This document shows, piece by piece, positions 17,351 through 26,947 of a DNA stretch of 64,000 bases. The position numbers and the translations under genes were made by a program. Under the pieces are notes generated by a model. The model worked only from the letters and a program-made list of their open reading frames with translations, ran no database searches and was not told where the DNA came from. The DNA is from Polyangium sp. y55x31 (GTDB lineage Bacteria > Myxococcota_A > Polyangia > Polyangiales > Polyangiaceae): positions 1 to 64,000 of the forward strand of contig NZ_JARZHG010000026.1 in NCBI RefSeq assembly GCF_029946505.1, given 5' to 3'. Position 1 is the first letter of the stretch, and every line of letters begins with the position of its first letter.

Positions 17351-19327
17351 ATGCGAAAGAGCGTTGCGGTCATCGGTCTGGTTGCTGCGGCGACGGCAGG
17401 TCTCGCGGCGGGGTGTGGGAGCACGGGACGAGGAGGCGCCGAAGCAAAGGCGCCGGGTGTCGGCGAGAGGAGCTGCGGGCGCGTGCGCCCGGGCGTGGGC
17501 GCGAAGCCGCTCGCGGGCGCGCGACAAGGCGGCGTGGTCGCGCTGGCGAAGGCCGGAGGCAAGACGATCGCGTACGTCGCGGACGAGGATGACGGAAACA
17601 TCCACACGGTCGACGTCGCGACGGGCAAGGAGCTCGGGACGACGCAGCTCGGAGGGACGCCGTCGCAGCTCCTCGTAGCGGCCGATGGCCGCGTCGTGGT
17701 GGCGCTCCGGGACAAGGCGGCGATCGAGGTGCTCGAGCCGGAGGCGGATCCGTCGCAGCCGCTCGCGTCGCTCTGCACGGTGCCCACGCCGGTCGAGCCG
17801 GTCGCGCTCGCGACGACGCCCGACGACGGCACGTTGCTCGTGACGAGCGCCTGGGGCGCGGCGCTCACGGCGTACGACGTGGCGAGCATGGGACGAGCGT
17901 ACGAGGTGCCGCTGCCGCGCGAGCCTCGCTCGCTGGTGATCTCGGACGACGGCAAGAAGGCGTTCGTCGCGCACGTCGTGGGCTCGCGGATGAGCGTGGT
18001 CGATCTCGGGGCGAAGCGCGTGCGTCCGGTGGACGTGGGCGGGGTCGAGGCGGGCGTTCTCCGGCATGGGAAGGTCGGCCTCTTCGGCGGCAGCGAGGAG
18101 ATCGAGCGGCGCGCGTGCCAGGGCTTCGCGCTCGCGAAGTCGACGGATCTCTCGGGCCGCATCTTCGCGCCGCAGGTGCTCGTGGATCCGGGGCTCGCCG
18201 AGGAGCGCTCGGAGGGATATGGCAGCGGCGGCATGAACCCGCCGGAGGTCGCGTCGGTCGCGGTCGTCGACGAGGACACCGAGCAGCCGCTCGGCGAGTC
18301 GGTGAGCGTGAAGCCGGACGTGCGGCAAATGGTGGGCGTGGCGCGGCCTCGCGCTGCGTGCTTGCTGCCGCGGGCCGCGGCGATCGATCCGGCTTCGCGC
18401 TCGCTCTTCGTCTCGTGCCTCGGCATCGACACGGTCATCGAGTACGACGCGGCGGCGGCCGATCCGCAGCGGGCGGAGCGGCGCCGCTTCCCGGTCGCCG
18501 CGGGGCCGACGGGGCTCGCGGTGGATCCGGAGGGCCGGCGGCTCGTCGTGTGGTCGCAGTTCGATCGCACGCTCCAGATCGCGCCGCTCGGCGCGAAGGA
18601 TGCGGTGGAGGCGCGCGTGGACGCGCCCGCGATCCTCCGCGTCGGACTCTCGCGCAAGGCGCAGACGGCGGCGACGGCCGATCTCGAGCTCGGCCGGAAG
18701 CTCTTTCACGCGAGCGGCGATCAGCGCATCTCGAACGACGGCCGCGCCTGCGCGAGCTGCCATCCGGATGGTCGCGACGACGCGCTGACGTGGGCGACGC
18801 CGGAGGGGCCGCGACAGACGCCGATGCTCGCGGGACGGCTCGCGAAGACGGCGCCGTATGGATGGACGGGCCGCGGGGACAGCGTCGAGGCGCACCTCGC
18901 GGAGACGTTCGGCCGGCTCGGCGGCGCGGGGCTCGCGCGGCGGGAGATCGACGCGCTGATCGCGTTCGCCACGAGCCTGCGGCCGCCGCAGGCCGAGATG
19001 CGGGACGACACGAACGACGTGCTCGTCCAGCGCGGCAAGGCGATCTTCCACTCGGCGCAGACGGGCTGCGGGACGTGCCACCGCGAGGAGGGCGCGTGGA
19101 CCGATCACACGGCGCACGACGTTTCGAGCCGCGCCGATGCCGACGTCGCGGCCACGTTCGACACGCCTTCGCTGCGGTTCGTCGGCGGCACGGCGCCGTA
19201 TTTCCACGACGGCCGCTACGCGACCTTGCGTTCGCTGTTGGTCGATGCGGACGGCAAGATGGGCCACACGAAGCACCTCGCGAAGGAAGACCTCGACGCG
19301 CTCGAGGCCTACATGAGGAGCCTGTGA
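17351..19327 (+). CDS. Di-haem cytochrome c lipoprotein with beta-propeller
   Basis: 658 residues. The lipobox LAAGC has its cysteine at residue 22. Residues about 60-440 form a propeller of the YVTN type, with repeats such as AYVADEDDGNIHTVDVATGKELG. Two haem motifs follow: CASCH (C467) and CGTCH (C573). The region between and after them resembles the di-haem peroxidase/MauG group, including GTAPYFHDGRYATLRSLL. Expected to act in electron transfer or peroxide chemistry at the envelope. The next gene overlaps by one base (TGATG) and is probably a functional partner. Confidence 0.85.
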   Translation: MRKSVAVIGLVAAATAGLAAGCGSTGRGGAEAKAPGVGERSCGRVRPGVGAKPLAGARQGGVVALAKAGGKTIAYVADEDDGNIHTVDVATGKELGTTQLGGTPSQLLVAADGRVVVALRDKAAIEVLEPEADPSQPLASLCTVPTPVEPVALATTPDDGTLLVTSAWGAALTAYDVASMGRAYEVPLPREPRSLVISDDGKKAFVAHVVGSRMSVVDLGAKRVRPVDVGGVEAGVLRHGKVGLFGGSEEIERRACQGFALAKSTDLSGRIFAPQVLVDPGLAEERSEGYGSGGMNPPEVASVAVVDEDTEQPLGESVSVKPDVRQMVGVARPRAACLLPRAAAIDPASRSLFVSCLGIDTVIEYDAAAADPQRAERRRFPVAAGPTGLAVDPEGRRLVVWSQFDRTLQIAPLGAKDAVEARVDAPAILRVGLSRKAQTAATADLELGRKLFHASGDQRISNDGRACASCHPDGRDDALTWATPEGPRQTPMLAGRLAKTAPYGWTGRGDSVEAHLAETFGRLGGAGLARREIDALIAFATSLRPPQAEMRDDTNDVLVQRGKAIFHSAQTGCGTCHREEGAWTDHTAHDVSSRADADVAATFDTPSLRFVGGTAPYFHDGRYATLRSLLVDADGKMGHTKHLAKEDLDALEAYMRSL

Positions 19328-20262
19328 TGCGCGGCCTCGCAAAGAGCTCGTGTGTGGCGATCGCGGCGGCGTCGCTCGCCTTCGTGGCGGGCGCGCCGGC
19401 CGAGGCCGCGGGGACGCCGAGCTTCTCGTCGGTGCCCGAGGCGCGCGTGCCGGAGATGCTGCATCCGAAGGACGCGCCCGACGCGATTCCTGCGGGCGAG
19501 CGCATCGACGGCGTGCGCGTCGACGAGAACGCGCACAGGGTGCAGCCGTCGTTCGCGACCGTGGCTGCCGAAGGAGGCCGTTGTGTATCGATCGGCGCGA
19601 TCCCGCAGGGCGTGCCGCCTTCGGGCTTCGCGGGGACCAGCATCCGCGTGGGCGGCGTGCTGCCGATGCGTGTCGAGCGCCTCGTCGAGCGCAAGCCGGG
19701 CGAGGCGGAGCTCGAGATCGTCGACGCCTGGCTCGACGCGCGAACGTCGAGCATCCGGCCGGTGGTGACGACACGCGTGCCGCTCACCACGCTCGCGAAG
19801 GGGCCCGCGAGCTACGCGGTGTACGGGTTTCGAAAGGGCAACGAGCTCCAGGTCGTGATGCCGTCGCAGGACCGGATGGGATACGTGGATCCGCGCGGGG
19901 AGATTGGGGCCACGACGTGTGGTCACCTCCGCATCGGGCTCGACTCCACGGCGAAGAACGGCGCCATGGTCATCGGCGTCGCGCGCATCCGCACGACCCG
20001 CGCGCCTTCGTCGCGCAGGCCCGCGCCGTCGTTCCATCCGGAGACCCTCCTCGGGCAGAGCGAGGCGCTCCCGCCCGACATGGTGATGCGCGTGGTGCAG
20101 GTGAGCGTGAGCGTGAGCCGCACGAAGCGCGAGCGCGATCCGCTCCTCAGCGTGTCCGTGGGATGGGCCGAGGACGAGGATGGCGTCGTGGCGGTTCGAG
20201 GCATCGATGGCTCGGTCGATGACTTCGCGGTGCCCATCGCCGAGCCCATCAACGACGAGTAG
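19327..20262 (+). CDS. Secreted protein of unknown function, partner of the di-haem lipoprotein
   Basis: 311 residues with a signal peptide (LAFVAGAPAEAAG, cleavage near residue 28). The mature part is beta-rich with two cysteines (GGRCVSIG and GATTCGHLRIGL) and no family I recognise. Its start ATG overlaps the stop of the di-haem lipoprotein gene by one base, so they are translationally coupled. Likely exported to the same compartment. A GTG three bases upstream (19324) is an alternative start. Confidence 0.75.
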   Translation: MRGLAKSSCVAIAAASLAFVAGAPAEAAGTPSFSSVPEARVPEMLHPKDAPDAIPAGERIDGVRVDENAHRVQPSFATVAAEGGRCVSIGAIPQGVPPSGFAGTSIRVGGVLPMRVERLVERKPGEAELEIVDAWLDARTSSIRPVVTTRVPLTTLAKGPASYAVYGFRKGNELQVVMPSQDRMGYVDPRGEIGATTCGHLRIGLDSTAKNGAMVIGVARIRTTRAPSSRRPAPSFHPETLLGQSEALPPDMVMRVVQVSVSVSRTKRERDPLLSVSVGWAEDEDGVVAVRGIDGSVDDFAVPIAEPINDE

Positions 20263-20377
20263 TCCTCGGCAAACGCCTCCCGGAAGGCCTTCCCGCACCC
20301 CCTTGCCGCGCGCGGCCGTGTCGGACACGCTCGGCCGCGGCGGCGCCGCGCGCGCCGCGAGAGGAAGGTCGATCGCG

Positions 20378-20995
20378 ATGGATCTCAAGTTGTATTACGC
20401 GCCCATGACGAGTGCGTCGCGGGTGCACTGGGCGCTCGAGGAGCTCGGCGTTCCGTACGAGAAGGTCAGGCTCGACCTCGCGGCCGGTGAACAGAAGAAG
20501 CCCGAGTACCTCGCGCTCAACCCGAACGGCAAGGTGCCGCTGCTCATCGCCGAGGGTCGGCCGCTCTTCGAGGGGCTCGCGATCCTGCTGTACCTCGGCG
20601 AGCGCTTCGGCGTGGACAAGGGACTCTTCCCGCCGCCGAACCTCGATCGCGCCGAGGCCTTCAAGTGGATGGCGTGGGGCGCGGTGACGTTCGGCGAGGC
20701 GCTGCAGCGCTACCTCCGCAACAGCCTCGATCGTTTCCCCGCGGACGAGCGCAGCCCGAAGGCCGCCGAGGCCGCGAAGAAGGATCTCGCGGCGCATCTC
20801 GCGATCCTGAACGAGGCGCTCGAGGGCAAGGAGTACCTCGTGGGCAACACGTTCTCGCTCGTCGACATCTCCATGGCGCCGGCGATCCCCTTCCTGGGGC
20901 GTTTCGGCATCGACGTGAGCCCGTTCCCGAACGTGAACGCGTGGGCCGCGCGGTGTACGTCGCGGCCTGCGTTCGCACGGGTGATGCAGGGTTAG
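20378..20995 (+). CDS. Glutathione S-transferase family protein
   Basis: 205 residues. The N-terminal thioredoxin-like domain (about 1-78) has KLYYAPMTSASRVHWALEELGVPYE and NPNGKVPLL with the cis-proline. It is followed by an EG motif (LFEGLAILLYL) where ES is usual. The C-terminal helical domain has a typical FSLVDISMAPAI segment (about 155-170). Cytosolic glutathione conjugation or a related thiol role is expected; the substrate is unknown. Its stop overlaps the stop of the convergent permease gene (20992-20995). Confidence 0.88.
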   Translation: MDLKLYYAPMTSASRVHWALEELGVPYEKVRLDLAAGEQKKPEYLALNPNGKVPLLIAEGRPLFEGLAILLYLGERFGVDKGLFPPPNLDRAEAFKWMAWGAVTFGEALQRYLRNSLDRFPADERSPKAAEAAKKDLAAHLAILNEALEGKEYLVGNTFSLVDISMAPAIPFLGRFGIDVSPFPNVNAWAARCTSRPAFARVMQG

Positions 20996-21971
20996 CCGCC
21001 CGAGCGGCGTAGGAGCACGAGGAACGCCGGGCCGCCGATCAGCGCTGTCACCGCGCCGACCGGCGGCTCGGTGCCGAGCGAGCGGAACGCGAGGCGCGCG
21101 ACGAGGTCGCAGCCGACGAGCATCGCCGCTCCGGAGAGAAGCGAGACGGGCAGCACGCGGCGCTGATCGGGGCCGATGAGACGGCGCACGGCGTGCGGGA
21201 CGACGAGGCCCACGAAGCCGATGAGGCCCGTCAAGCTGACGATCGCGCCGACGACACACGAGGACGCGAGGAACGTGCGTCGTTCGAGGGCGCGCACGTC
21301 GACGCCGAGCGTGCCGGCCGTCTCGTCGCCGAGCACGAGCACGTTGAGGCGCCCCGCGTCGAACAGGAGCACCACGCATCCGATGCCCACGTAAACGAGC
21401 GCCGCGAGCAGCGACGAGACGTGCGGCAGGTCCACGAAGCCGACGAGCCAGCGCAAGAGCTGCTGCGCGCGTGACGGCGGGACGAGGGCCTTCAAGAACG
21501 TGATGAGCGCGGCGGCCATGGAGTTGACCATCACGCCGGCGAGCAGGATCGCCGTGCCCGAAGCGCCGCCGCGCATGCCACGCGCGACGGCATAGACGAG
21601 CGACGTGGCGACGAGGCCGCCGAGGAGCGAGGCGGCGGGGATCAGCGCGGCGCCGAGGAGCGTGGTCGCGCCGAGGCCGAGCGCGATGGCGGTCGTCGCG
21701 CCGAGAGCCGCGCCGCCGGAGACGCCGAGCACGTACGGCTCGGCGAGCGGGTTGCGCAGGAGCGCCTGGAACGCGGCGCCGACGACGCCGAGGCCGGCGC
21801 CGGCCATGGCGGCGAGCGCGACGCGCGGCAGGCGCACGTCGATCAGGATCGTGCGGGCGAGGCCGGGCTCGGCGAGGGCGTTCGAGAGGGAGATCGGCTC
21901 GGTGCCGAAGGCGAGCGCGAGGGCGGTGACGAGGACGAGGAGCGCGGCGGCGACCAGGATCGGACGGCGGA

Positions 21972-21975
<4 letters not shown>
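20992..21975 (-). CDS. FecCD-family ABC transporter permease
   Basis: 327 residues from a TTG that overlaps the coaX stop (TTGA). It is a BtuC/FecD-type permease with about nine to ten hydrophobic segments, the family signatures RLPRVALAAMAGAGLGVVGAAFQALLRNPLAEPYVLGVSGGAALGA near the N-terminus, and GLIGFVGLVVPHAVRRLIGPDQRRVLPVS, which contains the ATPase-contact loop. Such permeases import cobalamin, haem or Fe-siderophores with a binding protein and an ATPase, neither of which is in the window. Confidence 0.87.
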
Positions 21976-22772
<797 letters not shown>

Positions 22773-22803
22773 GCGAGAACCTTTACCACTTCCGGCTGTC
22801 GGG

Positions 22804-23445
22804 TCAGAGCTTCCGCGCGAGCATCATGCCGTCGCGGATCGAGAGCAGGACGTTCTCGACGCGCGGATCGGCGTTGACCACGTCGTTGTAGCGGCAGATG
22901 CCGTGGCCTGCGGCGTCCTTGGGCGCGAGGACGTCGCCGCTCCACAGCGTGTTGTCCCCGACGATGAGGCCTCCTTTGCGGACGAGCGGGAGGACGGCCT
23001 CGTAGTAATCGACGTACCGCTCCTTGTCGGCGTCGATGAAGACGAGGTCGAAGGGCGGGCCTGCCGGCAGCGAGCGCAGGGTATCGAGGGCGTTGCCGAG
23101 CAGGATGCGGATCTTCTTTCCGTGCGGGCTGCGATCGAAGAATGAGCGGGCGATACGCGTCGCGTCGGGGTCGATGTCGAGCGTGTAGAGCTCGCCGTCG
23201 TCGGGCAACGCCTCGGCCATGCAGAGCGCGGAGTAGCCCGTGAACGTGCCGATCTCGAGCACACGACGCGCCGCGACGAGCGCGCAGAGCATCTTCAGGA
23301 ACGTGCCCTCGACGCGGCCGACCTGCATCTGCGGCGACTTTGTCGAGGCATACGTGACCTCGCGCAGCTCGTCGAAGAGCGCCGGACGGGGGCGCGTATG
23401 CGCTTCGATGTAATCGTCCAGCTCGGGCGAAATGATGGGTGACAT
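22804..23445 (-). CDS. O-methyltransferase, caffeoyl-CoA type
   Basis: 213 residues from the ATG at 23445. SAM-dependent methyltransferase of the Methyltransf_3 family: motif I VLEIGTFTGYSALCMAEAL, an acidic residue after strand 2 (TLDIDPD), the metal-associated FDLVFIDADKERYVDYYE, and LIVGDNTLWSGDV with the Asp-Asn pair that binds the divalent cation. The substrate is likely a catechol or a related small molecule and cannot be told from sequence. The reading frame extends upstream to 24033 over a lipoprotein gene on the other strand; that part is a shadow. Confidence 0.9.
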   Translation of the reverse strand: MSPIISPELDDYIEAHTRPRPALFDELREVTYASTKSPQMQVGRVEGTFLKMLCALVAARRVLEIGTFTGYSALCMAEALPDDGELYTLDIDPDATRIARSFFDRSPHGKKIRILLGNALDTLRSLPAGPPFDLVFIDADKERYVDYYEAVLPLVRKGGLIVGDNTLWSGDVLAPKDAAGHGICRYNDVVNADPRVENVLLSIRDGMMLARKL

Positions 23446-23563
23446 GGGTCCTCCACGACCGTCGCACCGGGGTGCGCGGCGGGGTTCGTCTACCACGACG
23501 CAGTGGTCCGTGAAGCTTCCACTTGCGGGAAAAACGGGTGAACATCGGTCGCGGAGGTACGTC

Positions 23564-24190
23564 GTGAGCACGAAGCGGCGGCTTGGCTTGGTTGTGGTGG
23601 CGCTCGGGTTCGGGGCATGGCTCGGCAGCGGTTGCGCGACCGCGGCCGGACCAGGGCTCGGCGGGGGCGGTGAAGGCGGCGAATCCGACACGGGAGGCTT
23701 CGGCGGCATGGGCGGCGCGACGAACAGCAGTTCGTCGAGCAGCGCGTCGAGCAGCAGCGCGTCGAGCAGCAGCAGTTCGTCGAGCAGCAGCTCGTCGAGC
23801 AGCGCGAGCTCGGGCGGGCAGACGTGCGGGCCGATGGAGCACTCCTGCGCCGGGGTTTGCGCGGGCAACACGCCCGCGACGGGGTGCTTCACGTCGACGA
23901 CGTGCACGCCGTGCCCGACGGTGCAGAACGGCGCCGCGATTTGTAACTCCACGGGCCTCTGCGACGTGAGCTGCAACTCGGGGTACGTGAAGAACGGGTT
24001 CTCGTGCGTCTGCCAGTCGCAGTGTTGCTCCAACGCCGATTGCGCGGCCGGTCAAACCTGCATGGGCGGCACGTGCTCGGGCGGCAGCACGGGCGACGGC
24101 GGCGTCGCGTGCAACCCCTTCGCGTGCGTCTTCGACTGCGCGTTCCAGAACCTCGAGTGCGTCAATCCCCTCACGTGCGAGTGCGGATGA
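23564..24190 (+). CDS. Cys-rich lipoprotein with poly-Ser linker
   Basis: 208 residues from a GTG preceded by GCGGAGG. The lipobox GSGC gives a lipidated cysteine at residue 21. A Gly-rich stretch and a Ser/Ala run of about 35 residues (DNA of AGC/TCG triplet repeats, about 23729-23812) form a spacer. The mature domain has about 20 cysteines arranged in EGF-like or knottin-like pairs (CVCQSQCCSNADCAAGQTC). It is probably anchored on the outer envelope and exposed by the linker, as for many myxobacterial lipoproteins. No specific function is suggested. Confidence 0.8.
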   Translation: MSTKRRLGLVVVALGFGAWLGSGCATAAGPGLGGGGEGGESDTGGFGGMGGATNSSSSSSASSSSASSSSSSSSSSSSSSASSGGQTCGPMEHSCAGVCAGNTPATGCFTSTTCTPCPTVQNGAAICNSTGLCDVSCNSGYVKNGFSCVCQSQCCSNADCAAGQTCMGGTCSGGSTGDGGVACNPFACVFDCAFQNLECVNPLTCECG

Positions 24191-24196
24191 GCGAGC

Positions 24197-24230
24197 GGCG
24201 CGGGCGGTTCTAGAAAGAAAAACCCGCGCC
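24197..24230. terminator. Hairpin between convergent genes, likely terminator
   Basis: Perfect 8-bp stem GGCGCGGG (24197-24204) with CCCGCGCC (24223-24230) and an 18-base A-rich loop. It lies immediately after the lipoprotein stop and overlaps the last codons of the convergent gene. It has no clear T tract, so activity as an intrinsic terminator is uncertain. Confidence 0.4.
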
Positions 24231-25013
24231 GGTCGTCACGCTCCGCTCGCCGAGCGGGATGATCTCCGCGAACACGTCGAGGCCGATCGGCAACGTGGCC
24301 ACGAGGCCGAGGCCGAGCTGGAACTTGTAGCGATCGGTCCCCTGTCGATCCTCGCCGTCGACCTGCCAGAAGATCGGGCCGCCGAACACGCGGGCGACGG
24401 CGTAGGGGCTGAGCACGTCGTAGAACGTCTTGCCGGCGACCGCGCTGAGGCGCAGGTCGCCGGCGTAGTACGGCACGGCAGGCGCGTCGGGGCGCGCCTC
24501 GCGTGTCTCCGCGCCCGCGACGGCGAGCGAAGCGCCGAGGATCACGAACGGCCATCGATCACGGCCGTCGAGCAGGCGATAGGACGTGGCGATGGAGGCG
24601 GACCAGCCGGGGCCGAAGTCATAACGCCGCGCTCCCTCGCGCAAGCTGCCCCAGAGGATGCCGCCCGCGCCGAGCTGCAGCGTCCACGCGGCGCCGAGCC
24701 TGCGTTCGAACGTGGCGACGGCCGCGCGCCGATCGATGGCGACGTCGTACTTGCCCGCGAAGACCAGGTTTGTCCAGGCGTAACCCACCGTCGCGCCGAC
24801 GCGGTAGAGCCGCGGGCGTGGCTTGACCACGGGCGCGCCTGGCTTGCTCGGCGGCAAGGGCGCGCCTTCGTCTTCGCTGCAGGAGGGGATGCCCGTCGGA
24901 CCGACGGCCGGCGCGATGCCTCAGGCCTGCGCGTCGCGCGTCGCGCCGACGATGGAGGCCAGGGTCGCGGCGGCCACGAAGGCCACGCCGAGCACGTTTT
25001 TGATGGGTCGCAT
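24210..25013 (-). pseudogene. Outer-membrane beta-barrel-like protein interrupted by an in-frame TGA
   Basis: From the ATG at 25013 the frame gives a complete Sec signal peptide (MRPIKNVLGVAFVAAATLAS...TRDAQA). A TGA follows at once at 24923-24921 (codon 31), and then the same frame continues open to 24210. The downstream part (about 237 codons) has alternating aromatic/hydrophobic strands (YRVGATVGYAWTNLVFAGKYDVAI, ending VTTGAGFSF with terminal Phe), as in small outer-membrane barrels. Without the signal peptide such a protein would not be exported. It is a recent pseudogene or a sequencing error; a TTG at 24857 is the only good internal start. Function of the intact form is unknown. Confidence 0.6.
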
Positions 25014-25110
25014 GGGTCCTCGTGAAGGGCGAGAAGGCGCCATTTTCAGCAGGCGGACCCTACCACGGAAGGCAAGCTCACCGCCCGAAAACGGTTTATG
25101 CTGGAGGGCG

Positions 25111-25803
25111 ATGATCGAGCTCGAGACGCCGTATCACCTGGTGGAGACGGATGGCTCGGGGCACATCCTCATCATGCGCAGGACGTCGCGGGACTACCCC
25201 GACACCTGGATGATGGAGCAGGACCTCGAGGCGGTGCTCGCCGCGTTCGACGAGATCGGGCGTGATCGGAGGAAGCTGCTCGTGGATCTGCGCGAGGGGC
25301 CGCGGCGCAACGATCCGCTGTTCGAGGAGACGATGCGGCGCTTCCGGCCCCGGCTCTTTCGAGGGTTCCGCGGCGCTGCGATCATCGTGAAGACGGCGGT
25401 CGGCGCGCTGCAGGTCAAGCGCCACCTGCGCGAGGACGGCGCAGGAGCAGAAGTGTTTCACGACGAAGCCGAGGCGCTCGAGTACCTGCGCGGTCAGAGC
25501 GTGCGCGGCGAAGCGCCGCCCGTGAGTCTTGCGCCGCGCAGGCCGCAGGCGCTCGAGTCGCACCGCAGCGATCGCATCTCGTCGTTGCCGACGGGCTCGT
25601 ATCTCCGTTCTTCGCAGGAGCCTCCGCGCAGGCCCTCGGAGGTCGGTGATCCACCGCGTCGTCCCTCGGAGGTCGGTGATCCTCCGCGTCGTCCCTCGGA
25701 GGTCGGTGATCCCCCGCGCAGGCCTTCCGAAGTGGGCGAGCCTTCGCGCACGGAGAGGTCGTCGAGCGTGCCCGCTCCGACGACGCGTCCGTCGCGGTAC
25801 TAG
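25111..25803 (+). CDS. SpoIIAA-like/STAS-type protein with repetitive Pro/Arg tail
   Basis: 230 residues. The first 130 resemble the SpoIIAA-like/STAS fold (VETDGSGHILIMRRTSRDYPD, KLLVDLREGPRRND, and RGAAIIVKTAVGALQVKRHLRED), which often acts in anti-sigma or partner-switching regulation. This is a fold-level guess. The C-terminal third is low complexity and contains four exact 10-residue repeats (PPRRPSEVGD) encoded by 30-bp DNA repeats. The tail is basic and probably disordered. No kinase or sigma factor gene is adjacent. Confidence 0.75.
   Translation: MIELETPYHLVETDGSGHILIMRRTSRDYPDTWMMEQDLEAVLAAFDEIGRDRRKLLVDLREGPRRNDPLFEETMRRFRPRLFRGFRGAAIIVKTAVGALQVKRHLREDGAGAEVFHDEAEALEYLRGQSVRGEAPPVSLAPRRPQALESHRSDRISSLPTGSYLRSSQEPPRRPSEVGDPPRRPSEVGDPPRRPSEVGDPPRRPSEVGEPSRTERSSSVPAPTTRPSRY
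25621..25740 (+). repeat. Four in-frame 30-bp repeats
   Basis: Four consecutive 30-bp units encode PPRRPSEVGD, the last ending GE. Units 2 and 3 differ at one base; units 1 and 4 differ more. The period is a multiple of three, so copy-number change would lengthen or shorten the protein tail without a frameshift. Confidence 0.85.
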
Positions 25804-25852
25804 CTCGCGCTGCGGCTGGAAGGCCGCGGAGCCGCGTGCCACCCTCGGCGCC

Positions 25853-26902
25853 ATGAAGATCGCGGCGACGGGCGTCACGAGCGGCGTGGGGCGGAGGCTC
25901 TGCGAGATCGCCCGGGAAGCAGGGCACGAGGTGGCGGGGCTCGTGCGGGATCCGGAGCGGCTCGACGCGCGCGCGCTTTCGCGGATCGGCGTGCGTGTCG
26001 TGGGCGGAGACCTCGCGGATCGCGCTGCGCTCGCGGACGTGCTGCGCGGCGCGGACGTGGTCGTGCACGCGGCGGCCATGGTCGGCGAGCCGACGGACGC
26101 GGCCGAGATGGAGCGCGTGAACGTGGGCGGGACACGCGCGGTGATCGAGGCCGCCGCGGAGGCGCACGTGCCGCACGTGGTGCATGTCTCGTCGGTGGCC
26201 GTGTACGGCAGGCCCGATCACGGGCGTGTGACCGAGGCGTGGCCGACGCGCACGAGCGGTTTGCCTTACGAGGACACGAAGACGCACGCCGAGCGTATCG
26301 CCGACGAGCGGGGGCGCGCGCTCGGGCTCTCGGTGATCGCGGTGCGTCCGCCCATGATCTACGGGCCTTACGATCGGAACTTCCTGCCGCGCGCGATCGC
26401 GACGTTGCGCAAGCGCATGATGCTCCTCGTCGACGGCGGGCGCGCGCCGCTGAACGTCGTGTGGGTCGATCACGTGGTCGACGTCGTTTTGCGGGCCGCG
26501 GAGCGTCGGGATCTCGGCGGCGAGGCGTTCAACGTGATGGACGAGGTCGACGCGCGTCCGCCGAGCGTGCGCGAGGTCTTCGAGACGATCGCGCGCGCGG
26601 CCGAGCTGCCTCCGCCGCGCCTCTCGCTCCCGTATCCGGCGGCGATGGCGGCGGCAAAGTCGCTCGCGGCGGCTTACTCGCTGGCCGGGCGGAAGGAGAC
26701 GCCGCCGCTCACGCCCTTCGTGGTGAAGCTCCTCTCGCGTGACGTCGTGTACGACGCGTCGAAGGCCGTGCGCGAGCTCGGCTGGACGCCACGCATGCGC
26801 GCGCTCGAAGGGATCACGCGGTTTACCGCGGAGCTCACCGGCAAGGCGCCCGCGTATCAACAAGCCTCCCGCGTGGCTTCCCCGGGCAGCGCCGTGGAGT
26901 AG
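25853..26902 (+). CDS. NAD(P)-dependent epimerase/dehydratase (extended SDR)
   Basis: 349 residues. The Rossmann motif TGVTSGVG is at residues 6-13, an acidic/Asp turn at GGDLAD, and the active-site YEDTK gives the YxxxK pair; VHVSSVAVYG supplies the catalytic Ser. The later RPPMIYGPYDRNF and the C-terminal substrate part match nucleotide-sugar or sterol-type dehydrogenases. It sits 45 bases before the glycosyltransferase fusion gene in the same direction, which suggests that it acts on a sugar or lipid substrate for surface-glycan synthesis (inference). Confidence 0.88.
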   Translation: MKIAATGVTSGVGRRLCEIAREAGHEVAGLVRDPERLDARALSRIGVRVVGGDLADRAALADVLRGADVVVHAAAMVGEPTDAAEMERVNVGGTRAVIEAAAEAHVPHVVHVSSVAVYGRPDHGRVTEAWPTRTSGLPYEDTKTHAERIADERGRALGLSVIAVRPPMIYGPYDRNFLPRAIATLRKRMMLLVDGGRAPLNVVWVDHVVDVVLRAAERRDLGGEAFNVMDEVDARPPSVREVFETIARAAELPPPRLSLPYPAAMAAAKSLAAAYSLAGRKETPPLTPFVVKLLSRDVVYDASKAVRELGWTPRMRALEGITRFTAELTGKAPAYQQASRVASPGSAVE

Positions 26903-26947
26903 ACTGCGCCCGTTTCGCACTCCCGAAGGCCGAGGATCCGCTCTCCG

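Noticed and set aside
16862..19774. 970-residue minus-strand frame over the Nudix and di-haem cytochrome genes
   Set aside because: Arg/Ala-rich shadow with no domain; the plus-strand genes have haem and Nudix-like motifs.
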